A stretch of DNA of 64,000 nucleotides, taken from assembly GCF_000972385.1 (NCBI RefSeq), contig NZ_JXTE01000029.1:62001-126000 (forward strand), in the 5' to 3' direction. Source of the stretch: Streptomyces sp. WM6386 (lineage in GTDB: Bacteria > Actinomycetota > Actinomycetes > Streptomycetales > Streptomycetaceae). The position numbers and the translations under genes were made by a program. How positions within the stretch are numbered: the first letter of the stretch is position 1; each line of letters starts with the position of its first letter. The notes below the pieces were generated by a model that ran no database searches, was not told where the DNA came from, and saw only the letters and a program-made list of their open reading frames with translations. Positions 17,854 through 25,892 of this stretch are shown piece by piece.

Positions 17854-18270
17854 GCCCCGACCCTTCCGCAGGGGCCTGTGGGAGGAATGTGCGTGACCTG
17901 AGCGCGCCCCATGTGCGGGAGCGGCGGCCGTGCCGGGTACGTGCTGCTCCGGCCCTCGGCGGGCCGGGGTCGCGCGGGCCACGGGCACGGGCTGGCGGTA
18001 CGGGTGGGTCGATGCCGGCTGGCGTGATGCGCGCGGGTGTTCCGGCGCCGGCGATCGGATGTTGCGAGGTGGACGCCGACGGGCTGCGGGCCGATGCCTC
18101 TTGGCCGGCGTCGATGGGTTCCGTGCTGGACGCGGGTTCCGGGTGGGCCGGTGCGGCGAGGCCGAGGCGGACGGGCTCCGGCCGGTCGCTCGTCCCGGAC
18201 GAGCCGCGATGCGTCTACCCTCCCGGGCGGCGCGTTCGGGAACGTGGCGCGAACGCCGTGACGCCCGCCT
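17854..18270. other. 417-bp intergenic region without a credible gene
   Basis: This lies between the response-regulator start and the end of the alcohol dehydrogenase gene, both on the minus strand. The open frames here are Arg/Gly/Ala-rich with no family resemblance or ribosome site. It must hold the promoter of the two-component operon near its left end and the 3' boundary of the sugar-acid cluster near its right end. I see no strong hairpin or repeat. Confidence 0.6.
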
Positions 18271-19290
18271 TCACCGGCCGTACCGAGGGTCGACATGGAT
18301 CTTCGGACCCGGCCCGGCACCCGCCGGACGCTCACCGGCGAGCACCGGTCCGACCTCGTCGAGCCCCACGGTCGCGGCGACCAGTGGCCTGGGGTCCACC
18401 GACCCGTCGGCGTAGGACTTGATCGTCGCGTCGAGCCCCGGGGAGGCGGACAGGACGCCCACCGCCGTCACGTCCTTGAGGAGGAGCGTGCGATGGTCGA
18501 GGCGGGCGGGTTCGCCGGCCAGCCCGATGTAGACGACGCGGCCCGCCGGCTCGACCAACTCCAGGGCACGGTTGGGGAGATGGGGCGCGGTCGAGGCGTC
18601 CACGACGGAGTCGAACGGCAGGTCCGGCACGGCCCCTTCCGTCCATGCGTGCGCGAAGCCCAGGTCGCGGGCGAAGGCGAGGGAGCCGTCGGTGACCCCC
18701 ATCAGGTGCACCTCGGCACCGGCGGCCCGCAGGAACATCGCGACCAGCAGTCCGATCGTCCCCGGGCCCAGCACCAGGGCCCGGTCACCGGCGCGCGGCG
18801 CGGCGGCCTGTGCGGCCCGCAGGGCATTCCCACCCGGCTCCACGAGCGCTCCGAGTACGGCGTCGACGGAGTCGGGCAGAGCGTGCAACGAGGAGGCAGG
18901 AACGGCGAGTTGCTCCGCCAGCGCCCCCGCCCGGGCCCCGCGGATACCCACCTCCTGCCGCTTCTCGCAGACATGCCCGCGGCCCAGCAGACAGCGCCGG
19001 CAGGTGCCGCAGCCGAGCATCGTGTCGCCCATGACCCGGCGACCGAGCCAGCCGGGGTCGACGCCGTCGCCGAGCGCCGTGACCCGGCCGGACCACTCGT
19101 GGCCGAGGCGCATCGGGTAGGCGGCGTGTCCCTGATGGAGATAGGCCATCTCACCGGTGAAGAACTCCACGTCGGTGCCGCACACGCCGACCCGCTCGAC
19201 GTCGACGACGACCTCACCGGGCCCGGCCACCGGCGTCGGGAGGTCCTGGACCTCGTAGGCGCCGGGGCCGGTCAGTACGAAAGCGCGCAT
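18271..19290 (-). CDS. Zinc-dependent sugar (acid) alcohol dehydrogenase, MDR family
   Basis: 339 aa from the ATG at 19290, 10 bp after the stop of the FAH-family gene. MDR features: catalytic-zinc ligands in GVCGTDVEFF and RLGHEWSGRV, the structural-zinc Cys cluster CGTCRRCLLGRGHVC (four Cys), and a Rossmann GXGXXG (LVLGPGTIGLLVAMFL). Relatives include threonine, sorbitol and galactonate-type dehydrogenases. In this cluster with an aldonate dehydratase and an FAH-family hydrolase, it probably oxidises either the starting sugar or a 2-keto-3-deoxy acid intermediate (inference). The sugar cannot be assigned from sequence. The last gene of its operon. Confidence 0.88.
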   Translation of the reverse strand: MRAFVLTGPGAYEVQDLPTPVAGPGEVVVDVERVGVCGTDVEFFTGEMAYLHQGHAAYPMRLGHEWSGRVTALGDGVDPGWLGRRVMGDTMLGCGTCRRCLLGRGHVCEKRQEVGIRGARAGALAEQLAVPASSLHALPDSVDAVLGALVEPGGNALRAAQAAAPRAGDRALVLGPGTIGLLVAMFLRAAGAEVHLMGVTDGSLAFARDLGFAHAWTEGAVPDLPFDSVVDASTAPHLPNRALELVEPAGRVVYIGLAGEPARLDHRTLLLKDVTAVGVLSASPGLDATIKSYADGSVDPRPLVAATVGLDEVGPVLAGERPAGAGPGPKIHVDPRYGR

Positions 19291-19300
19291 CGAGAGCCGC

Positions 19301-20161
19301 TCACCGGGGCCCGAGCACACGCTGGCGCTGCGTGCCGAGCTGCTTGATGCCCAGCTCCATCACGTCACCCGGCTGGAGATACACGGGCGGGGTGAGGCCC
19401 ATGCCGACGCCGGGCGGGGTGCCGGTGTTGATGAGGTCGCCGGGTTCCAGGACGAGGAACTGGCTGAGGTAGTGCACGATGAAGCAGGGATCGAAGATCA
19501 TCGTCTTGGTGCTGCCGGTCTGCCGCCGCGCCCCGTTGACGTCCAGCCACATGTCCAGCGCGAGGACGTCGTCGATCTCGTCGGCCGTGGCCAGCCACGG
19601 TCCCGCCGGGTTGAAGGTCTCCGCGGACTTGCCCTTGGCCCACTGCCCGCCGCGCTCCAGCTGGAAGCCGCGCTCGCTGACGTCGTTGACGACCACATAC
19701 CCGGCGATGGCGTCGCGGGCCTCCGCCACCGAGTCCAGGTAGCAGGCGCGCCGGCCGATCACGATGCCGAGCTCCACCTCCCAGTCGGTCTTGGTGGCAC
19801 CGCGCGGGATGCGCACGTCGTCGTGGGGCCCGATCAGCGTGTTGGGCGACTTGGTGAACAGGATCGGCTCGTCGGGCACGGCCATGCCGCTCTCGGCGGC
19901 GTGGTCACGGTAGTTGAGCCCGATGCACAGGATCTGGTGCGGACGTGCGAGGGGGGCGCCGACGCGCTCCCCGGCGAAGCGGGACACCTGCCCCGCCGCC
20001 GTCCGCTCGGCCACGACGGGACGGATGCGGTCCAGGCCGCCCGAACCGAAGAACGCCTCGTCGAAGTCGCTGACGACGTCGCAGAGGTCGACGTACGTCT
20101 CGTCGTCGAGGCGGGCGACGGGCTTCTCGGCGCCGGGGGCACCGATGCGCATGAGGTACAC
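19301..20161 (-). CDS. Fumarylacetoacetate hydrolase-family protein (sugar-acid pathway)
   Basis: 286 aa. The C-terminal FAH fold is clear: ILCIGLNYRDHAAESG, metal ligands in DWEVELGIVIGR (two Glu) and VVNDVSERGFQ (Asp), a Lys-rich GGQWAKGKSAETFNPAGPW, and INTGTPPGVGMG. The GTG at 20161 is preferred to an in-frame ATG at 20152 because GGAG lies about 8 nt before the GTG. Family members in such clusters cleave 2,4-diketo-3-deoxy acids (for example diketo-deoxy-fuconate or -rhamnonate) to pyruvate plus a hydroxy acid, or hydrate 2-keto-3-deoxy acids. Either fits with the neighbouring dehydratase and dehydrogenase. Operon: IclR, then this gene (27 bp), then the dehydrogenase (10 bp). Confidence 0.9.
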   Translation of the reverse strand: MYLMRIGAPGAEKPVARLDDETYVDLCDVVSDFDEAFFGSGGLDRIRPVVAERTAAGQVSRFAGERVGAPLARPHQILCIGLNYRDHAAESGMAVPDEPILFTKSPNTLIGPHDDVRIPRGATKTDWEVELGIVIGRRACYLDSVAEARDAIAGYVVVNDVSERGFQLERGGQWAKGKSAETFNPAGPWLATADEIDDVLALDMWLDVNGARRQTGSTKTMIFDPCFIVHYLSQFLVLEPGDLINTGTPPGVGMGLTPPVYLQPGDVMELGIKQLGTQRQRVLGPR

Positions 20162-20188
20162 GGGGCTGTCTCCAGGGTGGTGGGGGTT

Positions 20189-21007
20189 TCAGCCGTTCGG
20201 CTCGTTCAGCAGGGCACGGATCTCGTCGAGCGCGTCGACCAGGGTGGCGAGCGGCGTCCGGTAGGCCAGCGCGCTGATGCTCACGGCTCCGGAGGGGGTC
20301 GTCGGGGAGGTGAGATAGACCGGCAGGGCAAGGCAGTTGACCCCGGTCTCGTTCTCCTGGTCGTCGACGCCGTACCCGCGCTCCCGCGTGGCCGCGAGTT
20401 CACGGTGCAGATCGGCCGCCGCGCACAGACTCCGTGGCGTACGGCGATCCAGGCCGCCCGCGTCCCCGACCCATGCCTCGACCTTCTCCAGGGACGTCAA
20501 CTCCCGTGCGAGCAGCAGCTTTCCGACGGCCGTGGTGTGGGCGGGGTTGCGTCCGCCGATCGTCGACGTGAGCCGTACGGCACCGGTGGGCGGGTCGACC
20601 TTGGCACGGTAGACGACCTCATGGCCGTCGAGCAGCGCGTAGTGCGCCGTCTCACCGAACCGGCCTGCCAGCGCGTCGAGCACGGGCCGGACCCGGACAT
20701 GATCGGGCCGTGCCTCGTGGTGGGCGAAGGCCATGCGCAGGAATTCGTCCCCCAGCACATAACGGCCGCGCGCGTCCTGGTCGGCGAGCCCCGCCCGCCG
20801 CAGCGCCCCCAGCGCCCGGTGCACGGTCGGCTTGGGGCTCCCCATCACCCGGGTCAGCTCCTCCAGCCCCACGCCCTCGGGATGGCGGGCGAGCTCCTTG
20901 AGGACCGCGAGCACCCGGTCCGACCCCACGAGTCGGCCGCCGTCGGCGCCGGTTGCGCCGTCCGCGCCGGGGTCTGTCGGTCCGTCGTACGTCTGCGTAG
21001 GCTTCAT
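20189..21007 (-). CDS. IclR-family transcriptional regulator of the sugar-acid cluster
   Basis: 272 aa. The N-terminal winged helix runs over roughly residues 27-85 (LVGSDRVLAVLKELARHPEG, SPKPTVHRALGALRRAGLA). The C-terminal IclR effector domain starts near residue 105, with GETAHYALLDGHEVVYRAKV and YGVDDQENETGVNCLALPVY, the conserved effector-site segment. It is divergent from the dehydratase gene with only 48 bp between starts, and it leads the FAH-dehydrogenase operon. It is therefore the likely local switch, with a sugar acid or keto-deoxy acid as effector (inference). The first ATG was kept; the extra acidic N-terminal 25 residues are unusual but harmless. Confidence 0.92.
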   Translation of the reverse strand: MKPTQTYDGPTDPGADGATGADGGRLVGSDRVLAVLKELARHPEGVGLEELTRVMGSPKPTVHRALGALRRAGLADQDARGRYVLGDEFLRMAFAHHEARPDHVRVRPVLDALAGRFGETAHYALLDGHEVVYRAKVDPPTGAVRLTSTIGGRNPAHTTAVGKLLLARELTSLEKVEAWVGDAGGLDRRTPRSLCAAADLHRELAATRERGYGVDDQENETGVNCLALPVYLTSPTTPSGAVSISALAYRTPLATLVDALDEIRALLNEPNG

Positions 21008-21055
21008 CGCGTTCCGAACAGTAGACCGCCGTACCGACTATTGGAAGGGACCCCC
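21008..21055. promoter_or_regulatory. Divergent promoter region for IclR and dehydratase genes
   Basis: The 48-bp gap must carry control signals for both directions. It holds TTCCGAAC at 21012-21019, the weak counter-repeat TTGGAA at 21041-21046, and the ribosome site GGAAGGGA at 21043-21050 for the dehydratase. The short length means a bound regulator would affect both genes. Operator limits cannot be set by eye. Confidence 0.4.
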
Positions 21056-22771
21056 ATGGTGAGGCTCCGCAGCGCACAGTGGTACGCGGGTCAGGACCGC
21101 AACGGTTACATCCACCGGGCGTGGATGCGCCGGGGCGTGCCCGCCGACGCCTTCACCGGGCGGCCCCAGATCGCCATCGCCAACACCGCCTCCGACCTGA
21201 CGCCCTGCAACGCACACCTCGACGAGGTCGCGGCCTCGGTGCGCAACGGCGTCTACGAGGCGGGCGGCATCCCGTTGGACCTGCCGGTCGTGTCGCTCGG
21301 CGAGACGAACGTGCGCCCGACCGCGATGCTCTGGCGCAACATGGCCGCGATGGCCACGGAGGAAATGCTGCGGGCCAACCCCCTGGACGGCGTCGTCCTG
21401 TTGGGCGGCTGCGACAAGACGATCCCGTCCCTGCTCATGGCCGCCGCCTCGGTGGACCTGCCCGCGGTCGTGGTGCCCGGCGGCCCGATGCTCAACGGCA
21501 CCTTCCGCGGCAGCCTGCTGGGCTGCGGCACCGGGGTGTGGCAGCTGTCGGAGGAGGTCCGGGCGGGCACGCTCTCCCAGGAGCAGTTCACCCGCTCCGA
21601 GTCCTCGATGATCCGCAGCCGCGGACACTGCAACACCATGGGCACCGCGTCGACGATGGCACTGGTCGCCGAGGCGCTGGGCACGGTACTGCCCGGCGTG
21701 GCCGGCACCCCAGCCCCCGACAGCCGCCTCCTGGAGGCCGCGCACCACACCGGACGGCTGGCCGTGGACATGGTCGCCGCCGACCGGCGGCCGGGCACCT
21801 TCCTGACCAAGGGCTCCTTCCACAACGCGATCGTCGCGCTGGCCGCTGTGGGCGGCTCGACCAACGCGGTCGTCCATCTCCTCGCGATCGCGGGCCGGTT
21901 GGGTATCGACCTGACCCTCGACGACTTCGACCGCATCGGCTCACGCGTCCCCGTCCTGGTGGACCTCCAGCCCGCCGGCCGCTTCCTCATGGAGGACTTC
22001 CACCGCGCCGGGGGGCTTCTCGCCGTCCTGCGTGAAGTCCGCGACCTGCTCGACCCCGACGCGCTGACCGTCACCGGCGAACCCCTGGCCGGCTTCCTCC
22101 ACGACGCCACCGTCTGGGACGCCGAAGTCATCCGCCCCCGCGCCGAACCACTCGTCGCCGAGGGCGGTATCGCCGTCCTGCGCGGCAACCTCGCCCCCGA
22201 CGGTGCCCTCGTCAAACCCGCCGCGGCCTCCCCGCACCTGCTGCGCCATCGCGGCCGGGCCGTCGTCTTCGACTCCATCGAGGACTTCCACGCCCGCGTC
22301 GACGACCCCGACCTGGACGTCGACGCCGACTCCGTCCTTGTCCTGCGCGGCTGCGGACCCAAGGGCTACCCGGGCATGCCCGAGGTCTCCAACATGCCGC
22401 TGCCGAAGAAACTCCTCGAACAGGGCGTCCGCGACATGGTCCGCGTCTGCGACGGCCGGATGAGCGGCACGGCGTACGGCACGGTCGTTCTGCACGTGGC
22501 CCCCGAAGCGGCGGCGGGCGGTCCGCTGGGGCTGGTGCGCACGGGCGACTTCATCACTCTCGATGTCGGGGCCCGTCGTATCGACGTCGACGTACCGGAC
22601 GACGAACTCGCCCACCGCAAGCCCGACCAGGCCACGGTCGACGGCTTCGCCGCACCCCGACGCGGCTGGGAGCGGCTCTACGTCGACCACGTCCTGCAGG
22701 CCGACACCGGGGCCGACCTCGACTTCCTCGTCGGCTCCAGCGGCTCCGAAGTCAGCCGTGAGTCACATTGA
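21056..22771 (+). CDS. IlvD/Edd-family aldonate dehydratase
   Basis: 571 aa, the usual length for sugar-acid dehydratases of this family (L-arabinonate, D-xylonate and related). Iron-sulfur ligands are in place: Cys in LTPCNAHL (near residue 51), GGCDKTIPSLL (near 119) and GHCNTMGTAS (near 191). Family motifs near the end include GCGPKGYPGMPEV and CDGRMSGTAYGTVVLHVAPE. It dehydrates an aldonate to a 2-keto-3-deoxy acid. Branched-chain DHAD (IlvD) is less likely because the gene is divergent from an IclR regulator and grouped with an FAH-family hydrolase and a zinc dehydrogenase, the parts of a non-phosphorylating sugar-acid pathway. The exact sugar is not readable; rhamnose would fit the nearby rhamnosidases but is only a guess. 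Confidence 0.92.
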   Translation: MVRLRSAQWYAGQDRNGYIHRAWMRRGVPADAFTGRPQIAIANTASDLTPCNAHLDEVAASVRNGVYEAGGIPLDLPVVSLGETNVRPTAMLWRNMAAMATEEMLRANPLDGVVLLGGCDKTIPSLLMAAASVDLPAVVVPGGPMLNGTFRGSLLGCGTGVWQLSEEVRAGTLSQEQFTRSESSMIRSRGHCNTMGTASTMALVAEALGTVLPGVAGTPAPDSRLLEAAHHTGRLAVDMVAADRRPGTFLTKGSFHNAIVALAAVGGSTNAVVHLLAIAGRLGIDLTLDDFDRIGSRVPVLVDLQPAGRFLMEDFHRAGGLLAVLREVRDLLDPDALTVTGEPLAGFLHDATVWDAEVIRPRAEPLVAEGGIAVLRGNLAPDGALVKPAAASPHLLRHRGRAVVFDSIEDFHARVDDPDLDVDADSVLVLRGCGPKGYPGMPEVSNMPLPKKLLEQGVRDMVRVCDGRMSGTAYGTVVLHVAPEAAAGGPLGLVRTGDFITLDVGARRIDVDVPDDELAHRKPDQATVDGFAAPRRGWERLYVDHVLQADTGADLDFLVGSSGSEVSRESH

Positions 22772-22819
22772 GCGTCGCCACGGAAGGCGTAGAAGCCGTG
22801 GAGGGTGGTTGGGTCGACG

Positions 22820-23794
22820 TCACGCGACGGCGCCCTCGACGGCGCCCTCGACGTCGGATCGTGCGCGGAAGGTGCGGCGATAGGTGTCCGGGGGCACGCC
22901 GAGCGTGCGGTTGAAGTGGCGGCGCAGGGTCGTGGCGGTGCCCATGCCGGTGGCTGTCGCGATGGCGTCGACGCTGTCGTCGGTGGCCTCCAGCAACTCC
23001 TGGGCGCGGCGGATCCGTTGGGTCAGCAGCCACTGGAGCGGGGTGGTGCCGGTCGTCTCCCTGAACCGGCGGCCCAGGTGGCGTGAGCTCATCCGGGCCT
23101 GACGGGCCAGGTCCTCCACGGTCAGCGGCTGGTCGAGGCGCTCGACGACCCATGGCAGCAGTGCGCCGAGCGGATGGTCGTCGCGGGTCGGCACCGGGGC
23201 GGCGACGAACTGTGCCTGGCCGCCCGCCCGGTGGGGTGGCACCACCAGGCGGCGGGCGACGGCGTTGGCGACGGCCGAGCCGTGGTCCTGCCGGACGAGG
23301 TGCAGGCACAGGTCCATCGCGGCGGCCTTGCCGGCGGAGGTGAGCACGCTGCCGTTGTCGACGTAGAGCACGTCCGGATCCACGTCGATGCCCGGATGGC
23401 GGTCGGCCAGCACGTCGGTGTGCGCCCAGTGCGTGGTCGCCTGCTTCCCGTCCAGCAGACCGGCGGCGGCCAGCACGAACGCCCCCGTGCACAGGGAGGC
23501 CACCCGGGCACCCGCCTCATGGGCCGCGCGCACCGCGTCGACCAGCTCGGCGGGCGGGTCCACATCGACGTCCGCCCAGCCCGGCACGATCACGGTGTCG
23601 GCGTGCCGGAGCCCGTCGAGTCCCTGGTCGGGCTCAAGGCGGAACCGGCCGACCCGCACGGCGGCGGAACCGCAGACGGTGACCTCGTACCAGGGGACGG
23701 TCACGCCGACCGGGGCGGACCCGAACACCTCGTAGGCCATGGACAGTTCGAAATGCAGCATTCCGTCGGTGACGGCGAGCGCGAGAGAGGCCAT
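22820..23794 (-). CDS. GlxA-family regulator (DJ-1/PfpI domain plus AraC HTH)
   Basis: 324 aa from the ATG at 23794. The N-terminal DJ-1/PfpI-like domain (residues 1-180) contains ADTVIVPGWADVD and SLCTGAFVLAAAGLLDGKQA with the nucleophile-elbow Cys. The C-terminal AraC domain has two helix-turn-helices (LARQARMSSRHLGRRFRETT and IATATGMGTATTLRRHFNRT). Neither candidate start has a ribosome site, but TACACT on the minus strand (23802-23807) ends exactly 7 nt before this ATG, the geometry of a leaderless transcript. An upstream GTG at 23833 would add 13 residues. It is divergent from the NAD(P)-binding gene at 23913, its likely target. The C-terminus has a small EGAVEGAVA repeat. Confidence 0.88.
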   Translation of the reverse strand: MASLALAVTDGMLHFELSMAYEVFGSAPVGVTVPWYEVTVCGSAAVRVGRFRLEPDQGLDGLRHADTVIVPGWADVDVDPPAELVDAVRAAHEAGARVASLCTGAFVLAAAGLLDGKQATTHWAHTDVLADRHPGIDVDPDVLYVDNGSVLTSAGKAAAMDLCLHLVRQDHGSAVANAVARRLVVPPHRAGGQAQFVAAPVPTRDDHPLGALLPWVVERLDQPLTVEDLARQARMSSRHLGRRFRETTGTTPLQWLLTQRIRRAQELLEATDDSVDAIATATGMGTATTLRRHFNRTLGVPPDTYRRTFRARSDVEGAVEGAVA

Positions 23795-23801
23795 GTCCGA
23801 A

Positions 23802-23807
23802 AGTGTA
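23802..23807 (-). promoter_or_regulatory. Putative -10 element giving a leaderless GlxA-regulator mRNA
   Basis: TACACT on the minus strand, with 7 nt to the A of the ATG at 23794, places the transcription start at or next to the start codon. Leaderless genes are common in Streptomyces. No clear -35 partner is seen. Confidence 0.35.
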
Positions 23808-23912
23808 CGGGGCACGTCGTTCCGGACACTCACGGAAGGCCGTACGAACTCGGCAGAATGGTCTCAGTCGATCAGCGCACACCGTCGATCAGTCGCACAC
23901 AGGGGAGATCTC

Positions 23913-24941
23913 ATGGGATCGGGACAGACGGTCACGGTGTACGGCGCGTACGGGCACACCGGACGCTTCGTGGTCGCACACCTGCTGGAGCGCGGATTCG
24001 TCCCCGTGCTCTCCGGCCGTGACGCCGACAAGCTGCGGCAGCTGGCCGCCTCCTTCCCCGGCCTTGACGTCCGGCCCGCATCCGTCGACGACACCGCTGC
24101 TCTCGACGGTGCCCTGGCAGGCGCGGACGCCGTGATCAACAGCGCGGGCCCCTTCGCGACCACCGCGGCCCCCGTGATCGAGGCGGCGCTGCGCGCCGGG
24201 ATCCCCTACGTGGACGTGGCCGCCGAGATCGAGGCCAACGTCGACACCTTCACCGACTTCGCGGACCGCGCCCGGGCGGCGGGAGCCGTGATCGTCCCCG
24301 CGATGGCCTTCTACGGCGGCCTCGGCGACCTCCTGGCCACCGCCGCGATGGGCGACTGGACGACGGCCGACGAGGCGCACATCGCCTACGGACTGAGCAG
24401 TTGGCACCCCACCGCCGGGACACGGGCCGCGGGCGAGGTCTCCCACGGCCGACGGGGCGGGCAGCGCGTGCGCTACACGCAGGGGCGGCTGGCGTACCAC
24501 GACGACCAGCCGACGGTTCTGAAGTGGCACTTCCCCGAGCCGATGGGCATCCGGGACGTCATCGGGGAGTTCACGATGGCCGACGTCGTCACGATCCCCA
24601 GCCATCTGTCCATCCCCGAGGTGAGCACCCACATGGCGAGCGAGGCGGCCAGGGAACTCGCCGCCTCCGACACACCGGCGCCGACCGCGACCGACGACGG
24701 GCGCTCCGACCAGACGTTCCTCGTCGACGCCGTCGTACGCTCCGGCGGCACCGAACGGCGCGCCGTGGCCAGAGGCCGGGACATCTACGCCGTCACCGCA
24801 CCGCTCGCGGTCGAAGCGGTCCACCGCATCCTCACCGGCCGGACCAGGACGGTCGGGGTCGCCTCCGCCGGCGAGATCTTCGACGCACCCGACTTCCTTC
24901 GCGCACTCTCGCCGCACATCACCGTCGAGCTGCGCCCGTAG
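23913..24941 (+). CDS. Saccharopine dehydrogenase-like NAD(P)-binding protein
   Basis: 342 aa. The Rossmann start is VTVYGAYGHTGRFVVAHLLERG (residues 6-27) with the GXXGXXG pattern typical of saccharopine-dehydrogenase-like and trans-enoyl-reductase-like oxidoreductases. Next come a substrate cleft region (NSAGPFATTAAPVIEAALRA, then YVDVAAE) and a C-terminal alpha/beta part. The ATG at 23913 follows AGGGGAG. The true substrate is unknown; these proteins are often called saccharopine dehydrogenase but seldom make lysine. Divergent from a GlxA-type regulator (119 bp between starts), which suggests inducible expression. Confidence 0.85.
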   Translation: MGSGQTVTVYGAYGHTGRFVVAHLLERGFVPVLSGRDADKLRQLAASFPGLDVRPASVDDTAALDGALAGADAVINSAGPFATTAAPVIEAALRAGIPYVDVAAEIEANVDTFTDFADRARAAGAVIVPAMAFYGGLGDLLATAAMGDWTTADEAHIAYGLSSWHPTAGTRAAGEVSHGRRGGQRVRYTQGRLAYHDDQPTVLKWHFPEPMGIRDVIGEFTMADVVTIPSHLSIPEVSTHMASEAARELAASDTPAPTATDDGRSDQTFLVDAVVRSGGTERRAVARGRDIYAVTAPLAVEAVHRILTGRTRTVGVASAGEIFDAPDFLRALSPHITVELRP

Positions 24942-25048
24942 CGGTAACGACGACCGGAACTGGGGCCACGAGCACGGAAGTTGATGTGCGAAGCTGTCCC
25001 CACCGTGAGCGGCGAGCGGGCCGTGGCGGGCGTCGGGAGGAGCGCAGG

Positions 25049-25849
25049 GTGACAGGGGACGGCGTGCGTGCCGAGAAAATCGACACCAGCAGACCGCACC
25101 CTGCCCGGATCTACGACTATCTGCTGGGCGGCAAGGACAACTACGAGGTCGACCAGCGAGCCGGCGACGAACTCGCCGCCGCCGCACCCGAGGTACGGAT
25201 CGGCCTGCGCGCCAACCGGGGGTTTCTGCGGCGCGCCGTCCGCCACGTCGTCGCCGAGGGCGGCGTCCGCCAGATCCTCGACATCGGCACCGGTCTCCCC
25301 ACCTCGCCGAACGTGCATGAGATCGCCCACGAGGTCGCACCGGACGTCCGTGTGGCCTACGTCGACAACGACCCGATCGTCAAGGCGCACGGCGACGCCC
25401 TGCTCAGCAGCGACGGCACGACCAGCATCCTGCTCGGCGACCTACGGGACCCCCGAGCCCTCGTGGACCACCCCGGCATCCGCCAGGTCATCGACTTCGG
25501 CGAGCCGGTCGCCCTGCTCCTCGTCGCGATCGTCCACTTCCTGACCGACGCGGACAAGCCTGAGGAGATTGTCGCCACCCTGCGCGACGCACTCCCCTCC
25601 GGCAGCTACCTCGTCCTCTCCCACGCCACCGGCGACTTCGCCGACCGCACGGCGGCCCAGGCCGTCTACAACAAGGCCTCCGCCAGCCTGAACCTCCGCT
25701 CCCACGCCGAGGTCGAGCGCTACTTCGACGGCTTCGACCTCATCGAACCCGGCCTCGCCCAGGCCCCGTTCTGGCGCCCGGACACTCCGCCGCCGCCCGG
25801 GTCCGAACTGATCGGCTTCTACGGCGGCGTGGCGCGCAAGCGCGACTGA
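25049..25849 (+). CDS. SAM-dependent methyltransferase-like protein (PF04672/DUF574)
   Basis: 266 aa from the GTG at 25049, which has GGGAGG 9 nt upstream. The family hallmarks are PHPARIYDYLLGGKDNYEVD near the N-terminus, a SAM-binding loop ILDIGTGLPTSPNVHEIA, and RVAYVDNDPIVKAHGDALL with the acidic ribose-binding Asp. This family is greatly expanded in Streptomyces, and its substrates are largely unknown. It stands alone, 107 bp after the NAD(P)-binding gene. Length and motifs are complete. Confidence 0.93.
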   Translation: MTGDGVRAEKIDTSRPHPARIYDYLLGGKDNYEVDQRAGDELAAAAPEVRIGLRANRGFLRRAVRHVVAEGGVRQILDIGTGLPTSPNVHEIAHEVAPDVRVAYVDNDPIVKAHGDALLSSDGTTSILLGDLRDPRALVDHPGIRQVIDFGEPVALLLVAIVHFLTDADKPEEIVATLRDALPSGSYLVLSHATGDFADRTAAQAVYNKASASLNLRSHAEVERYFDGFDLIEPGLAQAPFWRPDTPPPPGSELIGFYGGVARKRD

Positions 25850-25892
25850 TCGCCGCACCGGGTTCAGCATCGGCCGGCGAAGGGGGAGCGCG

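Noticed and set aside
17854..18270. Short open frames in the gap upstream of the response regulator
   Set aside because: All are Arg/Gly/Ala-rich with no ribosome site, family motif or consistent frame.
21056..22771. Dehydratase as branched-chain amino-acid IlvD
   Set aside because: Genomic setting (IclR, FAH-family hydrolase, zinc dehydrogenase) and length fit a sugar-acid enzyme; no other Ilv genes are present.
22778..22801. CCACGG / CCGTGG short inverted repeat after the dehydratase gene
   Set aside because: Only 6 bp of stem with a 12-nt loop; too weak to call a terminator.
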